From Mesorhizobium shangrilense (GTDB taxonomy: Bacteria; Pseudomonadota; Alphaproteobacteria; Rhizobiales; Rhizobiaceae), in assembly GCF_028826155.1 (NCBI RefSeq), contig NZ_JAQGPN010000001.1, positions 682,001 through 746,000 on the forward strand: a stretch of 64,000 bases of DNA. Direction: 5' to 3'. Numbering within the stretch: the stretch's first letter is position 1; every line of letters begins with the position of its first letter. Position numbers and translations under genes: made by a program. Below the pieces are notes generated by a model. It did no database searches. It was given only the letters and a program-made list of their open reading frames with translations, and had not been told where the DNA came from. Shown here piece after piece: positions 8,878-18,076 of the stretch.

Positions 8878-9204
8878 TCACCCTTCCAGCGCGAAATCGC
8901 CCGACCGCCGCACCGGCCTGTGGCCGATCGCGAAGAGGCCGAGCGACAGCAGTGCGAACACCGCGAATCCGGGCAGGGCAAGCAGCGACGTCGCGACCGG
9001 ATCCCAGACCAGCGGATGCAGCCTGCTGCTGACGAAGGCCTGCGCGGCCTCCAGCGAGTCCGGCGACATCGCAGTCCAGCTGTCGACGAGCGGCGTCATG
9101 ACCAGCTCCGACGCCGCAACTGTGCGGGTTGCGTCCAGCACGGCCATGATGACCGCGATCGCCAGCGCGATGGCGGCCAGGAAGCGGAAAAGGAATCGGA
9201 TCAT
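8878..9204 (-). CDS. small membrane protein of unknown function
   Basis: A 108-residue protein with two hydrophobic segments (about 4-26 and 76-98) flanking a polar loop rich in Ser/Ala ([20 protein letters not shown]). It starts [18 protein letters not shown] and ends with a short basic/acidic tail. Similar two-helix proteins are common and unnamed in rhizobia; the family is not recognised with certainty. The open frame extends upstream to the tRNA, but ATG 9204 directly before the hydrophobic segment is the sensible start. It lies 54 bases downstream of msrA's start on the same strand, so it may be transcribed into msrA. Confidence 0.6.
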   Translation of the reverse strand: MIRFLFRFLAAIALAIAVIMAVLDATRTVAASELVMTPLVDSWTAMSPDSLEAAQAFVSSRLHPLVWDPVATSLLALPGFAVFALLSLGLFAIGHRPVRRSGDFALEG

Positions 9205-9472
9205 CCGTCGGCTTGCTTTCCGGTTGATGACCAAGAGATAGGACGGGCGGCGAAGCCGCGCAATGGAAGCGGTGCGCCGGACACACGAACGTCGCCGGGG
9301 AAGCCTCCGCGTCGCCGCGCCGGGCGACGCATCGCCCGCGGCGGCGGTCCGGCGCACGCTTCGCCGGGTTGCGACACCAGTTCTCATGAAACATTCGCCG
9401 AACGGCTTGGCAGCGGCCTCCGGATGGACTAGATGAGCCCCGCGTCGCTTTGTCAGCAAAGCTGACGCATGC

Positions 9473-9562
9473 GGAGAGGTGGCCGAGTGGTTGAAGGCGC
9501 ACGCCTGGAACGCGTGTATACGGGAAACCGTATCAAGGGTTCGAATCCCTTTCTCTCCGCCA
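9473..9562 (+). tRNA. tRNA-Ser (anticodon GGA)
   Basis: A 90-base class II tRNA. The acceptor stem GGAGAGG (9473-9479) pairs with 9552-9558 (one G-U), discriminator G at 9559, encoded CCA at 9560-9562. The D-arm reads GCCGAGTGGTTGAAGGC, the anticodon loop CTGGAAC gives GGA, the long variable arm is TATACGGGAAACCGTAT, and the T-arm is GGGTTCGAATCCC. It decodes UCC/UCU serine codons. tRNA-Ser genes are frequent integration sites, but no integrase or repeated 3' end is seen nearby. Confidence 0.97.
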
Positions 9563-9969
9563 GCGCTTGATCGCCTCGAAAATACAACGACATCCATCGC
9601 TTACCCATCACGCCCCTGAAGGCGGCCCGCCGCGGCCCCTAATCAGGCTTCGCGTCCCGCGTCCGGATCGGGAACCCTTGGCCACCGACGACATCAGTCG
9701 GTCTCTAATGTTCCTGATCGAGAGCCCTTCAATCCGCGTCGGTAAGGCTTGCTTGCAGCAGATGCCGAATGGCGCTGAAATCGCAGGTGCTTCGATTGCC
9801 CGCGGCGTCGCTAAGATGTGAAAAGACCTTCGGTTTCAGCTTCACATTGAGGTCTTGGGCTTCGAGAAGAACCCGGTCAGAGCCAGAATGATCGAAGATG
9901 GCGTCAGCTTGACAGTATGCAATGCTCAGGTTAACAGCGCCGCCTTCTTGATGGGCTTGCAGTCCGGCC
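9563..9969. other. 407-base stretch downstream of tRNA-Ser with no convincing gene
   Basis: The stretch between the tRNA and the AraC-type gene is less GC-rich than its surroundings. A minus-strand open frame of 85 codons (9729-9986, GTG start) runs through it and into the start of the AraC gene. It has no ribosome site I can see and no recognisable domain, and may be the decayed end of a lost gene. No terminator with a T tract, no direct repeat of the tRNA 3' end and no integrase fragment were found. Confidence 0.5.
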
Positions 9970-10914
9970 GTGTATTCTCTTTCCACTCAGGACATTCCGC
10001 CCCACCGGCGGCTCGCTTTTCTTCACGAGTTTGTCGACTCGCAGATCGGCGCCCTTCGATTCTTACCCCACGACAAGGTGGACTTCGATTTCCATGTCCG
10101 GTCTCAATCGCTTGGGAACGGAATGATCCTGGGCCAAACCTACTATAGCCCTGCTGCCGTGACCCGCGACCGCCGTGCGCTCATGGATGGTCGCTGCAAT
10201 TACATTCTCTCCATCCACGACGCTGACTACGAGGTCGAGATGGACGGGAAAACGCATACGATCCCGTCAGGTCAAATCGTGATCCTGGACGAAAGCAATC
10301 CCTTTGCCTTCCGGCTTCCCGGCACATGGGGAACGGTGCTCTCGCTGGAGCGTCGCCAGATGGAGAGGCTGGCGCCGACCATAGCGGGGCGGTCGCTGCA
10401 CATCATCCCCGCAGCCTCCTCCGACGCGGCGCTGCTGGCGGGCTACCTGGCGCTGCTCAACCGCCATCCGCCCACGACCAACGTCGATCCTATCGCCGAT
10501 CACGTCCACCACCTCGTCGCGCGGCTTCTCACGATCGGGCAAATGCGGGAGCCTACGGGCCGGGCCGCAATCGGCGCAGCACGGCTGCGGCTGGTGAAGG
10601 CGGACATCGCGCGGCACCTTTTCGACCCCGGCCTGGATATCGGCGACGTGGCGCGGCGCCAGCAGGTCTCGCCCCGTTACATCCAGCAGCTTTTTGCCCG
10701 GGAAGGCACGACATTCTCCGACCACGTGCGCGGGGCGCGACTGGATGCGGCCCTGAAACGGCTCGCCGATCCGCGCCAGGTCGGGCAGCCGATCTCGCAT
10801 ATCGCCTTCGAGGCCGGCTTCGGCGACCTGTCGACCTTCAACCGCGCCTTCCGGAAGCGGTTCGGGCGCACCCCCCGGGATGTCCGGGCGGAGGTTCTTG
10901 CCATCGGTCGGTAG
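9970..10914 (+). CDS. AraC family transcriptional regulator
   Basis: A 314-residue regulator. The N-terminal half (about 20-180) looks like the AraC-binding-like cupin domain found in AraC/FeaR-type proteins. The C-terminal 100 residues hold two helix-turn-helix motifs: DIGDVARRQQVSPRYIQQLF (first) and ISHIAFEAGFGDLSTFNRAF, followed by the conserved FRKRFGRTPRD. The frame opens at a GTG (9970) with no strong ribosome site, so the start is uncertain. The target is unknown; the two small exported-protein genes downstream are possible targets, separated by about 150 bases. Confidence 0.85.
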   Translation: MYSLSTQDIPPHRRLAFLHEFVDSQIGALRFLPHDKVDFDFHVRSQSLGNGMILGQTYYSPAAVTRDRRALMDGRCNYILSIHDADYEVEMDGKTHTIPSGQIVILDESNPFAFRLPGTWGTVLSLERRQMERLAPTIAGRSLHIIPAASSDAALLAGYLALLNRHPPTTNVDPIADHVHHLVARLLTIGQMREPTGRAAIGAARLRLVKADIARHLFDPGLDIGDVARRQQVSPRYIQQLFAREGTTFSDHVRGARLDAALKRLADPRQVGQPISHIAFEAGFGDLSTFNRAFRKRFGRTPRDVRAEVLAIGR

Positions 10915-11067
10915 ACCTCCGGGTTTCGCTTGGCTTTCGCCGGGCCGCGTTCCGCCGATGTCCGTTCGTTCCACGCACAGGATGTACGCGCCGCGCCGAG
11001 ACTGGCGCCTTTCGTTGCAATACGGGCTGTCGCTCCTGCGGACGGTCCGCGGCGAAAGGAAGGCAGC

Positions 11068-11415
11068 ATGAAAGAGACAGCAGCAATCGTGGTGCTCCTC
11101 GGCGCTCTCGCCGCGGGGTGCAGCCAATCGACATCACAGACAGCACAGACGCAGGCCGCCATGGCGCCGCCGGCAAAAGCACAGCCGCGTGCAGGGACGC
11201 AGGCCCAGCGCTGCGAGGAGGCCGCGCGCAAGGCCGCGCAGGCTGGGCAGAATGCGGCAATGGCCGGTACGCTTCTCTCCGCCGTGGGGAGCTTCGGCGG
11301 ACTGGCGGGACGTGGCGGCGCAATAGCCGGTCACGCTGCGTCCGTAGGCGGCTCCATGATGCAGCAGCAGGCGCAGAACAATGCCCAGAATGCCATGATG
11401 GAAGAGTGCGGCTGA
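11068..11415 (+). CDS. small Ala/Gln-rich lipoprotein of unknown function
   Basis: A 115-residue predicted lipoprotein. The signal sequence ends in the lipobox LAAGC (Cys18), followed by a Ser/Thr/Gln-rich linker, then a small hydrophobic glycine-rich segment (GTLLSAVGSFGGLAGRGG) and a Gln/Asn/Met-rich C-terminus ending EECG. The start ATG 11068 follows AAGGAAGG. The stop overlaps the ATG of the next gene (TGATG), so the pair is coupled. Family not recognised. The glycine-zipper-like segment could insert in or pack against the membrane. Confidence 0.65.
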   Translation: MKETAAIVVLLGALAAGCSQSTSQTAQTQAAMAPPAKAQPRAGTQAQRCEEAARKAAQAGQNAAMAGTLLSAVGSFGGLAGRGGAIAGHAASVGGSMMQQQAQNNAQNAMMEECG

Positions 11416-11906
11416 TGCATTTCGCAGGGAAGGTCGTGAAGACCATTGCGACCGTGGTCGCCTTTCTCATATTCGGCAGTTCCGCGCATTCGCTTGAAGT
11501 CCACGAGGTGGAGCGGGTGGTCGGGGTCCTGGAACAGCTGGCGGAGGATCTCGGCGGGCTGAGCTATGACGGCGAGGCAACAGCCGATTGGTTCGAGAAC
11601 GACGCGCTGGGAGAAAGACGCATCGAAGCCGCAGGCTTTGACCTGGCAGGTTGGAGGGAAGCGGCCGATTCAACCATGAGGGCATTCTATGCCACCTTGA
11701 GCGAAACGGAGATTGAGGAGGCATTTGCGGCGATACCCGATTTCGAGGATCGCCAGGACTTGACCGACAGTCAGAAGCAGGCGCTTGCGGAATCGGTCGC
11801 GGAGCAACGGGCAACCATCGAGGCCTGGCGCGCCGAGGGCGCCGCGAATGCGGCGCTGGTCCAACCCTTCAGCAAACGTGTTCGGGCAGCACTCGACATG
11901 GAGTAG
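11415..11906 (+). CDS. exported protein of unknown function
   Basis: A 163-residue protein with a signal peptide (about 1-26, ending GSSAHS), followed by a largely helical, acidic mature domain (e.g. VERVVGVLEQLAEDLGGL, FYATLSETEIEEAFAAIPDF). It starts at ATG 11415, overlapping the stop of the upstream lipoprotein gene by one base, so the two are made together and probably act together at the cell envelope. No family is recognised; the C-terminal half looks like a helical bundle. Confidence 0.6.
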   Translation: MHFAGKVVKTIATVVAFLIFGSSAHSLEVHEVERVVGVLEQLAEDLGGLSYDGEATADWFENDALGERRIEAAGFDLAGWREAADSTMRAFYATLSETEIEEAFAAIPDFEDRQDLTDSQKQALAESVAEQRATIEAWRAEGAANAALVQPFSKRVRAALDME

Positions 11907-12012
11907 GGATGGTCCCGCCCTCGCATCGCCTGTTCGGGGTCGGGTCGGTCGCGTCCCACCAGATGGTGTCGCCGCGGCCCACGCAAGCCACGTCTTCCGC
12001 CCGGGCCCTAGC

Positions 12013-12444
12013 CTAGTCGATGCCGTTCGCCCGCTGAAGCTCGCGCACATAGGCGACGATGGTCGCCACGTCGGCCTTTGTCAGCCCCGGCTGCGGCGGC
12101 ATGTTGCCGAACTTCCAGTGATGCGCGCGCACGCCATTGGCGACGGCGAGTTCGAACGCCTGGTCTCCGTGGTGGGACGGTTCGTAGATCCGGTGGACGA
12201 GCGGCGGACCGACCTCGGTTCCGGCCGCATTTTCGCCGTGGCAGGCCGCACACACCGCGTCAAAAGCCTTCTCTCCCATCTTTGCCGTGTCGGAGAATAC
12301 CGAGGGGATGGCGACCTGCGGCGGCGCATTCTTTCCGGACGCCGCAGGCTGGGGCTGGGGCGCATCCGGTCCGGCGAAGATCCAGAGAGCGGCCGTCGCG
12401 ATGCCTGCGACCGCAACTGCGGCGATGATCATTCCTTTGTTCAT
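12013..12444 (-). CDS. membrane-anchored or exported mono-haem cytochrome c
   Basis: A 143-residue class I cytochrome c. An uncleaved or late-cleaved N-terminal hydrophobic segment (MNKGMIIAAVAVAGIATAAL) is followed by a Pro/Gln linker, the haem site CAACH (about 64-68) and a probable axial Met in GNMPPQPGLT. Start ATG 12444 is chosen because it begins the hydrophobic leader. It is the last of four same-strand genes with another cytochrome c, a multicopper oxidase and a Cys/His-rich exported protein. An electron-transfer role serving the oxidase is inferred. Confidence 0.82.
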   Translation of the reverse strand: MNKGMIIAAVAVAGIATAALWIFAGPDAPQPQPAASGKNAPPQVAIPSVFSDTAKMGEKAFDAVCAACHGENAAGTEVGPPLVHRIYEPSHHGDQAFELAVANGVRAHHWKFGNMPPQPGLTKADVATIVAYVRELQRANGID

Positions 12445-12594
12445 TTGAGAGTCCTGCGTCTCGGGAAACGATGCCTGCCGCCGCAGTCCTCGCCCCTTCA
12501 GTCGAAACTGCAAGGGCGTCGGGATGCAGGGCTTGGGCCGGGATCAGTTGCAGTGTCGGGGGCCACGGAAAAGCCCGTGGCCCCCGTTGTTGTG

Positions 12595-13032
12595 TCACCC
12601 GCTCGAGATCTTTCGCTGGTGCTCGGCCTCACGTTCCGGCCAGGCGGCCTTGATGAAGTCGAGCACTGCCCGGATCTCGCCGTCGCTCAGGCGATCGCCG
12701 AAGCCCGGCATGTCGCTTTCATAGCCATTGCCGACGATTGCAGCCGTCCCGAACTTGGTGATCGCGAAAAGCTGGTCGTCCGAATGATGCCAGGTATGAC
12801 CGCTTGCATCATGCGGCGGCGCCGGCAGGCGGCCGTTCGGCCCCGGCCTCTTCCAGTCGGGCTGGCCCTCCAGATTGGCGCCATGGCAGCTTGCGCAGTT
12901 CTCGGCATAGAGCTGCCGGCCAAGCGCGGTCCGTTCTGCCCGCGCCCACGGCATATCGATGCCGCCGCTGCGCCAGACCCAGACCGCTGCTGCCGCCAGC
13001 ACGACCAGCACCAGCAGGACCAGCTTTCTCAT
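12595..13032 (-). CDS. mono-haem cytochrome c
   Basis: A 145-residue protein with an N-terminal hydrophobic anchor or signal (MRKLVLLVLVVLAAAAVWVW), the haem-binding CASCH (about 47-51), and a candidate axial methionine in ESDMPGFGDRL near the C-terminal helix. It overlaps the stop of the multicopper oxidase gene by ATGA (13029-13032), so the two are translationally coupled. It is likely to receive or deliver electrons in the periplasm together with the neighbouring oxidase; this is inference from coupling. Confidence 0.85.
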   Translation of the reverse strand: MRKLVLLVLVVLAAAAVWVWRSGGIDMPWARAERTALGRQLYAENCASCHGANLEGQPDWKRPGPNGRLPAPPHDASGHTWHHSDDQLFAITKFGTAAIVGNGYESDMPGFGDRLSDGEIRAVLDFIKAAWPEREAEHQRKISSG

Positions 13033-14537
13033 GCCGTGACCTGGAACTCGGTCATCATGCCGGTTTCGAGATGCGGCATGTGGTGGCAGTGCAGCATCCA
13101 GCGGGCGGCCTCGCCCGCATCGAGGGCGACCGTCACCATCGACATCGGCGGCACATAGACCGTGTCGCGCCGTGCGCCGTTCACCTTGCGCCCGTTGACG
13201 TCGACCACCTGAAAGACATGGCCGTGCAGATGCATCGGATGGCCCATCATCGACATGTTGTGGAAGCCGAGCAGAACCCGCTCGCCCGTCTTGGCCATGA
13301 TCGGACTGTGCTTGCCCCAGACCGCCCCGTTGATGGTCCAGGCGTAGGGCTGCATCGTACCGCCCAGCATCACCATGTGGCTGCGCTCGACGGCACGTTC
13401 GGGCAGGTTGTCCAGCGCCTCGAAAGTCAGTTCCTGCGACAGGTCCGTATCGAAGGCCGGGGCATCCCGGTCGGCCAGTTCCGGGATCTTCGCAACCGGA
13501 GCGCCGGCGGTGGCGAGGATGATGCCGGTCCGCTCGCGCGCGCCCTCCCGCAGGGCGAGGATCGGCCAGGCGCCGGCTTCATCGGGCAGGTCTATCTCCA
13601 GGTCCAGCCGCTGGCCCATGGCGAGGCCGAAGCGGTTGCCGGAAAGCGGCTTCACGCCATGCCCGTCGACCGCAACCAGCCGGGCCGAGGCTGCGCCGGT
13701 GTCGATCCAGAACACGGTCGCGGCCGCCCCGTTGATGACGCGCAGCCGGATGCGGCCGCCGCGCTCGACCCGGATCACCTCGGGGTCGGCCAGCGTGCGG
13801 TCATTGGCCAGGTAGGCGTCCCAGTCATAGTCGTTGAGGTCCATTTCCATCCCGGCCATGTTGCCCATCATGCCGGACATCCTTCCCGCCATGCCGCCCT
13901 GGCTGCCGCCGCCATGGCCCATGGCTGCGTGGTCCATCCCGCCACCATTCATGGCAGGCATCGAGTCGCCGTTCCCGTGGCCTCCGCCGTGCCCTCCCCC
14001 ATGGCCCTGGGCGATTTCGGTCATGACCTCTTCGGGGGTCTTGAAGGCGAAGTCGTGCAGGAACAGCGTGACCTCCTGCCGGTCGGCCGCGACGTCTTCC
14101 GCACTGCGGACGATCAGCGGAGCCGCCAGCAGGCGCATTTCCTGCATCGGCACGTGGCTATGCATCCAGTACGTGCCCGCAAGCGGCGCGAAATCGTAGG
14201 ATCTGGTCTCGCCGGGCTTCAGCATCGGCATCGGCATGTCCGGAACCCCATCCTGCTCGTTCGGCGGGATCTGCCCATGCCAGTGGATGATCGTGGAAAC
14301 CGGAAGGTCGTTGGTCAGGTCGACCCGGAAGCGCTGGCCGGGGTCGAGGATCAGGCCCTGGCCGCCGGGTCCGGCGAGGCCGAAGACGGTCGCGGCCCGG
14401 CCGTTGACGTCAATCGTGCGTTGGGTGGCGGCCAGTGCGATTGGCGGTGTCGCCGCCCGCGCGATGCGCGGCATATGCATGCTCGCCAGCGTGGCGGCGC
14501 CTGCGGCGAGAAAGCCGCGTCGTGAAATCATGTTCAT
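13029..14537 (-). CDS. Tat-exported multicopper oxidase (CopA/CueO-like)
   Basis: A 502-residue periplasmic multicopper oxidase. The Tat signal is SRRGFLAAGAATLA. All four copper-ligand motifs are visible: HWHGQIPP (about 85), MHSHVPMQE (about 127), HPMHLHGHVF (about 415) and HCHHMPHLETGM (about 483-494), giving T1 and the T2/T3 cluster. Between them (about 170-225) is a long Gly/His/Met-rich insert (e.g. GHGGGHGGGHGNG, MSGMMGNMAGMEM), of the kind that binds extra Cu(I) in CueO/CopA. Start ATG 14537 follows GAGGAG at 7 bases. A role in copper oxidation or tolerance is inferred. Confidence 0.92.
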   Translation of the reverse strand: MNMISRRGFLAAGAATLASMHMPRIARAATPPIALAATQRTIDVNGRAATVFGLAGPGGQGLILDPGQRFRVDLTNDLPVSTIIHWHGQIPPNEQDGVPDMPMPMLKPGETRSYDFAPLAGTYWMHSHVPMQEMRLLAAPLIVRSAEDVAADRQEVTLFLHDFAFKTPEEVMTEIAQGHGGGHGGGHGNGDSMPAMNGGGMDHAAMGHGGGSQGGMAGRMSGMMGNMAGMEMDLNDYDWDAYLANDRTLADPEVIRVERGGRIRLRVINGAAATVFWIDTGAASARLVAVDGHGVKPLSGNRFGLAMGQRLDLEIDLPDEAGAWPILALREGARERTGIILATAGAPVAKIPELADRDAPAFDTDLSQELTFEALDNLPERAVERSHMVMLGGTMQPYAWTINGAVWGKHSPIMAKTGERVLLGFHNMSMMGHPMHLHGHVFQVVDVNGRKVNGARRDTVYVPPMSMVTVALDAGEAARWMLHCHHMPHLETGMMTEFQVTA

Positions 14538-14608
14538 GGTCGATCTCCTCGGAACGTCGCGTTCCGATCCATACGTCTGGGTGGTGCGGGTCGATGACCC
14601 GGGCGCAG

Positions 14609-14962
14609 TCAGAGGAGATGCGATATGGGGGGGCGCTCGTTACGGCCGGGATCGTGGCCACGCACCGTTGTTGCGGCGGGAAGGCTGTGGTCAGCCGTCT
14701 GGCCGATGAGATTGGAAGCGTCCTGCGCCGGGAACACGAACAGCAGGCCGGCACACATGAACGCGCACAAATCGGCGCTCGCCAGATCACAGGATTGACG
14801 GTCGCTGCAGGCCATATGGCCGTCTGCCTTGGCGGCCGTTACATGAGACGCGTGATTGGTCTGGCTCGTGTCCCAGTCCATGCGCATGGCATGCCCGGCG
14901 GTCACCGATGCAGCCACGGAGATCGCAACGGCAATAAAAAGGGCTATGGCCTGCCGGATCAT
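14609..14962 (-). CDS. small exported Cys/His/Met-containing protein, first gene of the copper-oxidase operon
   Basis: A 117-residue protein with an N-terminal signal (MIRQAIALFIAVAISVAASV) and a hydrophobic second segment (ADLCAFMCAGLLFVFPAQ). Four cysteines (ACSDRQSCD and LCAFMC) plus several His and Met residues could bind copper. The pattern resembles DUF2946-like proteins found beside copper genes, but I am not certain. It lies 71 bases upstream of the multicopper oxidase on the same strand. A metallochaperone-like role is inference. Confidence 0.6.
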   Translation of the reverse strand: MIRQAIALFIAVAISVAASVTAGHAMRMDWDTSQTNHASHVTAAKADGHMACSDRQSCDLASADLCAFMCAGLLFVFPAQDASNLIGQTADHSLPAATTVRGHDPGRNERPPISHLL

Positions 14963-15089
14963 GGACCAGCAATTAGTGGCCCGCGGCGGAAATGTCCAGT
15001 TTGGGCCGGCCGCATCGGCAGGCTCGCGCCGGTAACAGTTCCGTGTCTGCGATCCGCAGCGCCGCGCAATCGCGCTTCAGTCATCCAAC

Positions 15090-15118
15090 GGCCGGGATAG
15101 GCGATGCTCATCCCGGCC
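15090..15118 (-). terminator. hairpin downstream of the Liv-type binding protein gene
   Basis: A 9-base perfect stem, GGCCGGGAT (15090-15098) with ATCCCGGCC (15110-15118), and an 11-base loop lie 25-53 bases past the stop of the minus-strand gene at 15143. No T tract follows on the minus strand, while the plus strand shows CTTTTT shortly after. It is a plausible but non-classical terminator. Confidence 0.45.
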
Positions 15119-15142
15119 ATTGGCTTTTTGAAGGGCTGTGGT

Positions 15143-16249
15143 CTATTCAGCCGCGACGATATTGCCGCCTTCCCACTTGAACAGCGAGAAGCTCGGCGAG
15201 GTCAGGTCGCCGCTCTCGCCATAGGTCAGGTTGCCGATGGCGGTGGCGATCGGCTCGCCCGACTTGAGCGCAGCGGTCACAGCGGCCGGGTCATCGTACT
15301 TGCCGGCCTTCTCGATGCCCGCCTTGAGCACCTCGACCGCCGCATAGGCGTTGAGCGTGAAGGCTTCCGGCGGGATGCCCTTGTCCTTCAGGATCTTGAC
15401 CGCGTCGGCCGAGGCCGGGTTCTTCAAGGCATCCGAAGCGTTGGTGAACAGCGTGCCGGCCGCGGCCTCGTTGCCGATGGCCCAGTACTCGGTGTTCGAC
15501 AGACCCTCGCCGCCGATGATCACGGCGTTGACGCCGCTGTCACGCAGCTGGCGGGCCAGCAGGCCGCCCTCCGGATGATAACCGCCGAAGTAGATGACCT
15601 CGACATTGTCGGCCTTGAGACGCGTGACCAGCGCCGAAAGGTCCTTCTCGCCGGGATTGAGCGCGTTGTACTGCACTTCCGTCAGCCCGCCGGCGTTGAT
15701 CGCCGCCTTGAAGGCGTCGGCCAGGCCCATGCCGTAGGTGCCCTTGTCATGGACCACGGCGACGCGCTTGTCCTTCATGTTCTTGAGCACATAGGCGGCG
15801 GCGACCTCGGCCTGCTGGTCGTCGCGACCGCAGGTGCGCAGCACGTTGGTCAGGCCGCGGGAGGTGAGATCCGGGGCCGTGGCCGTCGGCGTGACCATCA
15901 GGATGCCGTTCTCGGCAAACACGTCGGAAGCGGGGATCGCGACACCCGACGTGACCGGGCCGACGACATACTGCACGCCTTCGCCGACCAGCAGGTTGGC
16001 GGACGACACGCCCTGCTTGGGATCACCCGCGTCGTCGGCGAGCTTGAGGACGACCTTCTCGCCGAGGATGCCGCCCTTCTCGTTGATGGCGTCGACGGCC
16101 GCCTGGGCGCCGTTCTTGACCTGGTCGCCATAGGCTGCCACCGGACCCGTGAGCGGAGCGACCAGGCCGATGGTGATATCGGCATGCGCAGCCGAGCCGA
16201 AGGCAAGCAGCGCGGCAACTGAGACGCCGGCGAGTGTTTTCATGTTCAT
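15143..16249 (-). CDS. branched-chain amino acid ABC transporter substrate-binding protein (LivJ-type)
   Basis: A 368-residue periplasmic binding protein. Signal peptide [23 protein letters not shown] is followed by the family opening [20 protein letters not shown] and the receptor-family features [25 protein letters not shown] and [13 protein letters not shown]. The start ATG 16249 has GGAG 7 bases upstream; a second ATG at 16243 is less well spaced. No permease or ATPase gene for it is adjacent, so it is an orphan binding protein that probably serves a Liv-type transporter elsewhere. Likely ligands are branched-chain or other hydrophobic amino acids. Confidence 0.9.
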   Translation of the reverse strand: MNMKTLAGVSVAALLAFGSAAHADITIGLVAPLTGPVAAYGDQVKNGAQAAVDAINEKGGILGEKVVLKLADDAGDPKQGVSSANLLVGEGVQYVVGPVTSGVAIPASDVFAENGILMVTPTATAPDLTSRGLTNVLRTCGRDDQQAEVAAAYVLKNMKDKRVAVVHDKGTYGMGLADAFKAAINAGGLTEVQYNALNPGEKDLSALVTRLKADNVEVIYFGGYHPEGGLLARQLRDSGVNAVIIGGEGLSNTEYWAIGNEAAAGTLFTNASDALKNPASADAVKILKDKGIPPEAFTLNAYAAVEVLKAGIEKAGKYDDPAAVTAALKSGEPIATAIGNLTYGESGDLTSPSFSLFKWEGGNIVAAE

Positions 16250-16481
16250 GACTTTTCTCCTGTAGTCTGCCGAACCCCGAAAGGGCGCAGCCAAAGCTCG
16301 AGCAGAAGGCCGCGACGGCCTGTTCCCGCCCCAATGCATGCCCGGCCCTCGATCATCGGGCCGTCTCAATTGTTGGAAGGAAATACGCTTCCCGCAACCC
16401 ATCTGCAATTGGTCCAGCAGCGCACACGCCGGTACAGCCATATCATTTGCCGAACCCCTCAGGGGCTCGCGCGGCGGCGTC

Positions 16482-17279
16482 TCAGATTCCCTGCGAAGAG
16501 CCGGGACGTCGCAGGTCCCGCAGATAGGTGTTCTCGCGCTTGGACCGGGCGAAGGCTTCCGGGTCGAAGTCGATCACCAGCAGCGCTTCGTCGGTCGGGT
16601 TGGCCGCGGCAAGCATGCTGCCGTCGGGGGCAGCGATGCAGCTCAGTCCGGCGAAGGAGAACAGTTCGTCGGCGCCGCAATGGTTGACGTATGCGACGGC
16701 GACCTGGTTCTCGAAGGCCCGCGTGCGGATCATGTGCTCGGCGATGAAGCGCCCCGACGGCCCAACAGGCAACGCGGTGGGCACCAGCACCGCCTCCGCG
16801 CCGGCTTCCGCAAGCCTCCGCACGTTTTCGGGAAACTCGACGTCGTAGCAAATCAGCATGCCGCAGCGCATGCCGCGATGGTGGAACACGACCGCGCTGG
16901 GTTCGGCAGGGCGGAACAGGCCGCGCTCATAGTCGGCGAACAGATGCGACTTTCGGTAGATCACGGGCCGTTCGCCGCCGTCGACGTAGGCTGCGCTGTT
17001 GTAGACGCCGCCGTCGGCCCGTTCGGCAAAGCCGGCAATGATCGCCACCCCGCTGGAAGCCGCAATCGCGGAAAGGCGACGCAGCGCCGGTCCGTCCGCC
17101 GGCTCGGCCAGGGTGCGGATGCGCTCGCCCGCGCCATAGCCGGTCAGCGCCAGTTCCGGGGTCACCAGGATGGTTGCGCCGGCTTCGGCGGCTTCCGCGG
17201 CAGCGCGCTCGATGCGGGCGATGTTGGCTGCGACATCACCGCACGCGACCCGCATCTGCAACGCCGCCAGCCTCATCAT
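16482..17279 (-). CDS. carbon-nitrogen hydrolase (nitrilase superfamily amidase)
   Basis: A 265-residue enzyme with the complete nitrilase-superfamily catalytic triad: Glu42 (TPELALTG), Lys110 (IYRKSHLF) and Cys144 ([11 protein letters not shown]). It starts at ATG 17279 or 17276, overlapping the stop of the permease gene, so it is the last cistron of the ureohydrolase/PotABCD-like operon. In that setting an amidase acting on a guanidino amide (4-guanidinobutanamide) or on N-carbamoylputrescine is the best inference. The sequence alone does not decide between them. Confidence 0.85.
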   Translation of the reverse strand: MMRLAALQMRVACGDVAANIARIERAAAEAAEAGATILVTPELALTGYGAGERIRTLAEPADGPALRRLSAIAASSGVAIIAGFAERADGGVYNSAAYVDGGERPVIYRKSHLFADYERGLFRPAEPSAVVFHHRGMRCGMLICYDVEFPENVRRLAEAGAEAVLVPTALPVGPSGRFIAEHMIRTRAFENQVAVAYVNHCGADELFSFAGLSCIAAPDGSMLAAANPTDEALLVIDFDPEAFARSKRENTYLRDLRRPGSSQGI

Positions 17280-18076
17280 TTGCGCTCCGACGACATGGCG
17301 CCGAGCAGCTTCGGCAGGTCGCCGAAGCGGGCCACCAGGCTGAAGATGATCGCGGCCGTCGCCACGAACAGTATCGTCACCGAAGCCATGGTCGGCGTGT
17401 AGCCGTAGCGCAAGGCATTGAAGATCTTGATGGGCAGGGTCTCCAGGGTGAAGCCGACCGTCATGTAGGCGACGATATACTCGTTGAGCGACAGCACGAA
17501 GGCGAAGGCGTAGCCCGACACGACATAGGGCAGGATCAGCGGCCACACCACGGTCCTGAACACCGTGCGGTCGTCCGCGCCCATGGTCGCCGCCGCCTCG
17601 ACCAGCGAACGGTCGATGGCGGTGAAGCCGAGCGAGAGCGTCACCAGCGGCAGGGTGACGAAGAAGATGGCGTGGCTGATGACGGCGGTCCACGGGGCTC
17701 CGTAGAACCCGACGGTCGCCCAGAAGGTCAGGAGGCCAAGCGCGGTGATGACCGGGGGCAGCGTGAAGGGGGCGATGCCGAGCAACTGGAAGATGTTGGC
17801 CCAGGGCGCATCGCGACGCCACAGGAACCAGGCGAGCGGCAGCGCGATCGCGACCGCCAGAGCCGCCGAAGTGAACGCCAGCGTGACGGAGGCAAGCAAG
17901 GCGTTGCGCCACTCCGGATTGGCGAAGATCTCGCCGTACCAGCCAAGCGAGAACCCCTGCGGCGGGAAGGCGAGCGTCTGCTTCTCGTTGACCGAGACGC
18001 CGGCGACGACGATCAGCGGCAGCGCGAGGAAGAGCGCGATGAGCGCGAAGAAGACGTTGCGGAGCGCAGTGTTCAT
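17276..18076 (-). CDS. ABC transporter permease, PotC/YdcV type
   Basis: A 266-residue inner-membrane protein with about six helices. The binding-protein-dependent transport (EAA) motif lies in EAAATMGADDRTVFRTVVWP (about 159-178). It pairs with the PotB-type permease gene directly upstream, which it overlaps by ATGA (18073-18076), and its own stop overlaps the nitrilase start. Likely substrates are polyamine- or guanidino-type cations, judged from subunit type and operon partners. Confidence 0.88.
   Translation of the reverse strand: MNTALRNVFFALIALFLALPLIVVAGVSVNEKQTLAFPPQGFSLGWYGEIFANPEWRNALLASVTLAFTSAALAVAIALPLAWFLWRRDAPWANIFQLLGIAPFTLPPVITALGLLTFWATVGFYGAPWTAVISHAIFFVTLPLVTLSLGFTAIDRSLVEAAATMGADDRTVFRTVVWPLILPYVVSGYAFAFVLSLNEYIVAYMTVGFTLETLPIKIFNALRYGYTPTMASVTILFVATAAIIFSLVARFGDLPKLLGAMSSERK

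Noticed and set aside
6926..9241. A 771-codon plus-strand open frame
   Set aside because: It mirrors the BMP binding protein and msrA on the minus strand and shows no domain or ribosome site.
9473..9562. Integrated mobile island at tRNA-Ser
   Set aside because: No integrase, no second copy of the tRNA 3' end and ordinary genes on both sides within the window.
9729..9986. 85-codon minus-strand gene after tRNA-Ser
   Set aside because: GTG start inside the AraC gene start, no ribosome site, no family. Kept only as a note on the gap.
12804..14525. A 573-codon plus-strand open frame
   Set aside because: It is the reverse shadow of the multicopper oxidase gene; its composition (His/Arg/Gly) reflects the oxidase's repeats.
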